Positions 60,812 through 64,000 of a stretch of 64,000 nucleotides of DNA are shown piece after piece. The position numbers were made by a program, and so were the translations under genes. Under the pieces are notes generated by a model that saw only the letters and a program-made list of their open reading frames with translations, was not told the DNA's origin and ran no database searches. The stretch lies in NCBI RefSeq assembly GCF_014200015.1, contig NZ_JACHOT010000001.1, positions 496,001 to 560,000 on the forward strand. The letters run 5' to 3'. The DNA comes from Aminobacter niigataensis. GTDB taxonomy: Bacteria; Pseudomonadota; Alphaproteobacteria; Rhizobiales; Rhizobiaceae. The stretch's first letter is position 1, and each line of letters begins with the position of its first letter.

Positions 60812-62248
60812 ATGACGCCCGAACTCCTTTCGAGCCTCTCGCTCTCCATGCCGGAGCTGATCATTGCTGTCGGCGCGCTGGTGCTGCTGATGGTGGGTGT
60901 GTTCTCCGGCGAGCGCGCCAACTCGACCGTGACCGGCCTGGCCGTCGCGTTGCTGATTGCGGCCGGTGCGTGGATGCTGGTGTTCGGCCATGACGGGCAG
61001 GGCTACGGCACGGCCTTCATCTCCGATCCGTTCGCCCGCTTCATGAAGTTTCTGACGCTGGTTGGCGCGGTCGTGACGCTGATCATGTCGGTCGGCTTTG
61101 CCAAGGCCGAGAAGTTCGACAAGTTCGAGTTTCCGGTGCTGGCCATGCTGGCCACCCTCGGCATGCTGCTGATGATCTCGGCCAACGACATGCTGGCACT
61201 CTATCTCGGGCTCGAGTTGCAGTCGCTGGCGCTCTATGTCATTGCGGCGATCAACCGCGACAACGTGCGTTCGACCGAAGCGGGCCTCAAGTATTTCGTT
61301 CTCGGCGCCTTGTCGTCGGGCATGTTGCTCTACGGCATCAGCCTCGTCTACGGCTACACCGGCCACACCTCGTTCGAAGCGATCGCCGCAGCGCTGACCG
61401 GTGGCGAGCGCCAACTCGGACTGGTCTTCGGCCTGGTGTTCGTGCTTGCCGGCCTGTGCTTCAAGATCTCGGCGGTGCCGTTCCACATGTGGACGCCTGA
61501 CGTCTATGAAGGCGCGCCGACCCCGGTGACGGCATTCTTCGCCGCGGCCCCCAAGATGGCGGCGATGGCGCTGATCGTGCGCGTCACCATGGGTGCGTTC
61601 GAGCCGATCGGCCTCGACTGGCAGCAGATCATCGTCTTCGTCTCGATCGCCTCGATGGTTCTGGGCGCCTTCGCGGCGATCGGACAGAAGAACATCAAGC
61701 GCCTGATGGCCTATTCGTCGATCGGACACATGGGCTACGCGCTTGTCGGCCTCGCGGCCAACAGCGAAGCCGGCGTGCGCGGCGTGGTCATCTACATGCT
61801 GATCTACCTGGTGATGACGCTGGGCACCTTCGCCTTCATCCTCGCCATGCGCCGCAAGGACGGCAATGTCGAACAGATCAGCGATCTGGCCGGCCTGTCC
61901 TCGACCAATCCGATGATGGCGACGATCCTGACCATCCTTATGTTCTCGCTGGCCGGCATTCCGCCGCTCGCGGGTTTCTGGGGGAAGTGGTACGTCTTCC
62001 TCGCCGCAATCGATGCCAATCTCTACGCCCTTGCGGTGATCGGCATGCTGGCTTCGGTGGTCGGCGCCTATTACTACCTGCGCATCATCAAGATCATGTG
62101 GTTCGACGAGCCGGTCGGCGGTTTCCAGCCGATGGCGGGCGAGCTTCGCCTCGTGCTCGGCCTGTCCGGCGCGTTCGTGCTGTTCTACGTGCTGATCGGC
62201 GGCCCTGTCGGGCAGATGGCGGAAGCTGCTGCCAAGACCTTCTTCTGA
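60812..62248 (+). CDS. nuoN: NADH-quinone oxidoreductase subunit N
   Basis: A 478-aa antiporter-like membrane subunit, the last of complex I. Segments [37 protein letters not shown] and [20 protein letters not shown] are typical. ATG 60812 is used; a TTG at 60803 is the open-frame edge. birA begins 4 bp after the stop, so it is probably on the same transcript. Confidence 0.97.
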   Translation: MTPELLSSLSLSMPELIIAVGALVLLMVGVFSGERANSTVTGLAVALLIAAGAWMLVFGHDGQGYGTAFISDPFARFMKFLTLVGAVVTLIMSVGFAKAEKFDKFEFPVLAMLATLGMLLMISANDMLALYLGLELQSLALYVIAAINRDNVRSTEAGLKYFVLGALSSGMLLYGISLVYGYTGHTSFEAIAAALTGGERQLGLVFGLVFVLAGLCFKISAVPFHMWTPDVYEGAPTPVTAFFAAAPKMAAMALIVRVTMGAFEPIGLDWQQIIVFVSIASMVLGAFAAIGQKNIKRLMAYSSIGHMGYALVGLAANSEAGVRGVVIYMLIYLVMTLGTFAFILAMRRKDGNVEQISDLAGLSSTNPMMATILTILMFSLAGIPPLAGFWGKWYVFLAAIDANLYALAVIGMLASVVGAYYYLRIIKIMWFDEPVGGFQPMAGELRLVLGLSGAFVLFYVLIGGPVGQMAEAAAKTFF

Positions 62249-62252
62249 CGGG

Positions 62253-63080
62253 ATGGGGTTCCAACTCGCACCGACTGCAAGTGCCGACGGCTTCCGCCTG
62301 GAAGCCCACGATGCGGTAGGGTCGACCAACGCACTGGCGTTGGAGCACGCGATGGCAGGCGATCCGGGCAAGCTCTGGGTCGTCTCCAAGAAACAGGACA
62401 GCGGTCGCGGCCGGCGCGGCCGCGTCTGGGCGACGCCGGAGGGCAACCTGGCGGCGACTCTGCTCAAGGTCCTCGATCACGATCTGCAATATGCCGCGAC
62501 GCTCGGCTTCGTCGCTGGGCTCGCGCTTGCCGATGCGCTGGATGCGGTGGCGCCCAATGCCCGGTTTTCGGTCGGCGTCGATGGCGGCAGCGGGCAGGGC
62601 GTCAAGCGTTTCGAGCTGAAATGGCCGAACGACGTGCTGGCGTCGGGGGCCAAGCTTGCCGGCATCCTGCTTGAATCGACCCTGCTTGGGCATGGGCGGC
62701 TCGGCATCGCCATCGGCATCGGTGTCAATGTCGTGGCCCATCCGACCGACGTGCCTTATCCCGCGACGTCGCTTGCCAGCCTCGGAGCGGGCGTCGACGC
62801 CGAAACGCTGTTCCTGGCTCTTTCCGATGCCTGGAGCGAGAACGAACGCATCTGGGCCGAAGGCAGGGGCCTGGCCCAGATCCGCAAGCGCTGGCTGGCG
62901 CGCGCTGCTGGCCTGGGCAGCGAAGTGGCCGTGCGGGTCGAGGGAAATGTGGTGCGCGGCATCTTCGAGACCATCGACGAGGATTGCCGCTTCGTCATCC
63001 GTGACGCTAAAGGTGAAACGGTAAAGATCGCCGCTGGCGACGTGCATTTTGGCGCGGTCGCATCGGCCGGCGCGGCCTGA
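62253..63080 (+). CDS. birA: Biotin-[acetyl-CoA-carboxylase] ligase
   Basis: A 275-aa enzyme that attaches biotin to the carboxyl carrier protein via biotinyl-AMP. The biotin-binding pattern is seen in SGRGRRGRVWATPEGNLAAT (the GRGRRG ATP loop) and FELKWPNDVLASGAKLAGIL. There is no N-terminal winged-helix repressor domain, so this is the monofunctional type. It starts 4 bp after nuoN and 22 bp before the RNase J gene, a common alphaproteobacterial arrangement. Confidence 0.95.
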   Translation: MGFQLAPTASADGFRLEAHDAVGSTNALALEHAMAGDPGKLWVVSKKQDSGRGRRGRVWATPEGNLAATLLKVLDHDLQYAATLGFVAGLALADALDAVAPNARFSVGVDGGSGQGVKRFELKWPNDVLASGAKLAGILLESTLLGHGRLGIAIGIGVNVVAHPTDVPYPATSLASLGAGVDAETLFLALSDAWSENERIWAEGRGLAQIRKRWLARAAGLGSEVAVRVEGNVVRGIFETIDEDCRFVIRDAKGETVKIAAGDVHFGAVASAGAA

Positions 63081-63102
63081 CAGGCCTGAAAGGATTTCTG
63101 GT

Positions 63103-64000
63103 ATGGCGAAAGCGGAAAACGCCGAGCTCGTATTCGTGCCGCTTGGCGGCGTCGGCGAGATCGGCATGAACTTCGCGCTCTACGGCTTCGGCCCGGCGAA
63201 TGCGCGCGAGTGGATCATCATCGATGTCGGCGTGACTTTCCCCGATGCGACGCTGCCGGGTGTCGATCTGGTGCTGCCCGATACGCGCTTCATCGAGGAA
63301 GAGCTCAAGAACCTTCGAGGCATCATCATCACGCATGCGCACGAGGATCACTACGGCGCGCTGCACGATACCTGGCCGAAGCTCAAGGCGCCCGTTTGGA
63401 TGACGCCTTTTGCTGCCGGGCTGCTGGAAGCCAAGCGCCAGTCGGAGCAGGGCGCGCCGAAAATCCCGGTAACTGTCTATCGCGCCGGCGAGAAGTTCAC
63501 GGTGGGTCCGTTCGAGATCGAAGCGATCGCTGTCAGCCATTCGATTCCCGAGCCGGTTTCGCTGGCGATCACCAGTCCCGCCGGTACGGTGATCCACACT
63601 GGCGACTGGAAGATCGACCCGGCGCCGGAAATCGGCCCCATGACCGACGAGGCTCGGTTCCGCGCCTATGGCGACAAGGGCGTGCTGGCGCTGGTCTGCG
63701 ATTCGACCAATGCGCTGCGCGAGGGCGATTCGCCGTCCGAGCAGCAGGTCGGACAGGGGCTGCGCAAGGTGATCGAAGAGGCCAAGGGCCGTGTTGCGGT
63801 GACGACCTTCTCGTCGAATGTCGGCCGTATCCGCTCGATCGCCGAGGCGGCGCGCGACGCCGGTCGGCAAGTTCTGGTCATGGGACGCTCGCTGAAGCGG
63901 GTTATCGATGTGTCGAGCGAACTCGGCTACATGGACGGGCTGCCGGAATTCGTTTCCGAAGAGGATTACGGTTACATTCCGCGCGAAAACCTCGTCGTCA
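63103..64000 (+). CDS. Ribonuclease J, N-terminal part
   Basis: The first 299 residues of a metallo-beta-lactamase-fold ribonuclease; the gene runs off the window's end. The zinc-binding HAHEDH motif is at residues 78-83, with GGVGEIGMN near the start, and the VSHSIPEP and HTGDWKIDPAP segments later, followed by CDSTNALREGDSPSE and the beta-CASP-type TTFSSNVGRI. RNase J has 5'-exonuclease and endonuclease activity in RNA decay. A TGAAAGGA site precedes ATG 63103. Confidence 0.96.
   Translation, partial: MAKAENAELVFVPLGGVGEIGMNFALYGFGPANAREWIIIDVGVTFPDATLPGVDLVLPDTRFIEEELKNLRGIIITHAHEDHYGALHDTWPKLKAPVWMTPFAAGLLEAKRQSEQGAPKIPVTVYRAGEKFTVGPFEIEAIAVSHSIPEPVSLAITSPAGTVIHTGDWKIDPAPEIGPMTDEARFRAYGDKGVLALVCDSTNALREGDSPSEQQVGQGLRKVIEEAKGRVAVTTFSSNVGRIRSIAEAARDAGRQVLVMGRSLKRVIDVSSELGYMDGLPEFVSEEDYGYIPRENLVV

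Noticed and set aside
60692-62467. A 591-codon minus-strand open frame under nuoN
   Set aside because: Antisense shadow of nuoN and birA; very His/Arg-rich, without motifs.

Overview
The window is high-GC, gene-dense chromosomal DNA from an alphaproteobacterium of the order Hyphomicrobiales (Rhizobiales), most likely the Phyllobacteriaceae (Mesorhizobium or Aminobacter type). The evidence is protein sequence character, a BA14K-family protein, the rhizobial 14-gene nuo operon with accessory ORFs, an oxygen-dependent cobalamin cluster, and an abundant C/G-rich palindromic repeat of a kind I associate with Mesorhizobium-like genomes. No phage, transposase, integrase or CRISPR array is visible. 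The genus is an inference; no rRNA gene is present.

Layout. 1-7.3 kb: end of a RecD/UvrD-type helicase, a PP2C-like phosphatase, a small SpoIIAA-like protein, pdxJ (vitamin B6), kup (potassium uptake), a flavin monooxygenase and an OmpA-like protein. 7.5-12.8 kb: a TetR regulator with a palindromic site upstream and ilvC just downstream, a PilZ protein, a BA14K protein, an EEP nuclease/phosphatase coupled to a NUDIX protein, and a secreted cupin. 12.8-16.1 kb: a three-gene MacAB-like efflux system on the minus strand. 16.2-21.1 kb: a PhzF-like protein, tRNA-Lys(CTT) with a readable promoter, glutaminase, a long AI-2E-family transporter and a glycine-zipper lipoprotein. 21.3-27.0 kb: a sulfur-flavoured block with a 50-aa membrane protein, an SsuD-like flavin monooxygenase, an Rrf2 regulator with four clustered cysteines, and the sulfate ABC importer (sbp-cysT-cysW-cysA).

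27.2-44.6 kb: a large cobalamin (B12) block. Minus-strand operon one is cobA-cobB-cobV-cobT. Plus-strand cbiD and cobK stand alone. The other minus-strand genes are DUF1636-cobW-cobN-cobG-cobH-cobI-cobJ and cobL-cobE-cobM, joined by many ATGA overlaps. A cobalamin riboswitch precedes the DUF1636 gene, with a readable RBS-sequestering switch. cbiD sits in the place expected for cobF, giving a mosaic pathway. cobG and cobN carry three inverted pairs of a 44-bp palindromic element inside their reading frames.

44.6-64 kb: a YcaQ-like DNA glycosylase, then the complete respiratory complex I operon nuoABCDEFGHIJKLMN. Two extra ORFs interrupt it: a short exported-looking protein between nuoD and nuoE, and a protein between nuoF and nuoG that shares a C-terminal helix-hairpin-helix-like domain with NuoE. 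birA and the start of RNase J follow.

The most interesting signals are the in-frame palindromic pairs, whose consensus is open in all six reading frames; the mutually exclusive hairpins behind the cobalamin riboswitch; the shared NuoE-tail domain; the CbiD/CobG mosaic; and the back-to-back start codons of cobL and cobK.
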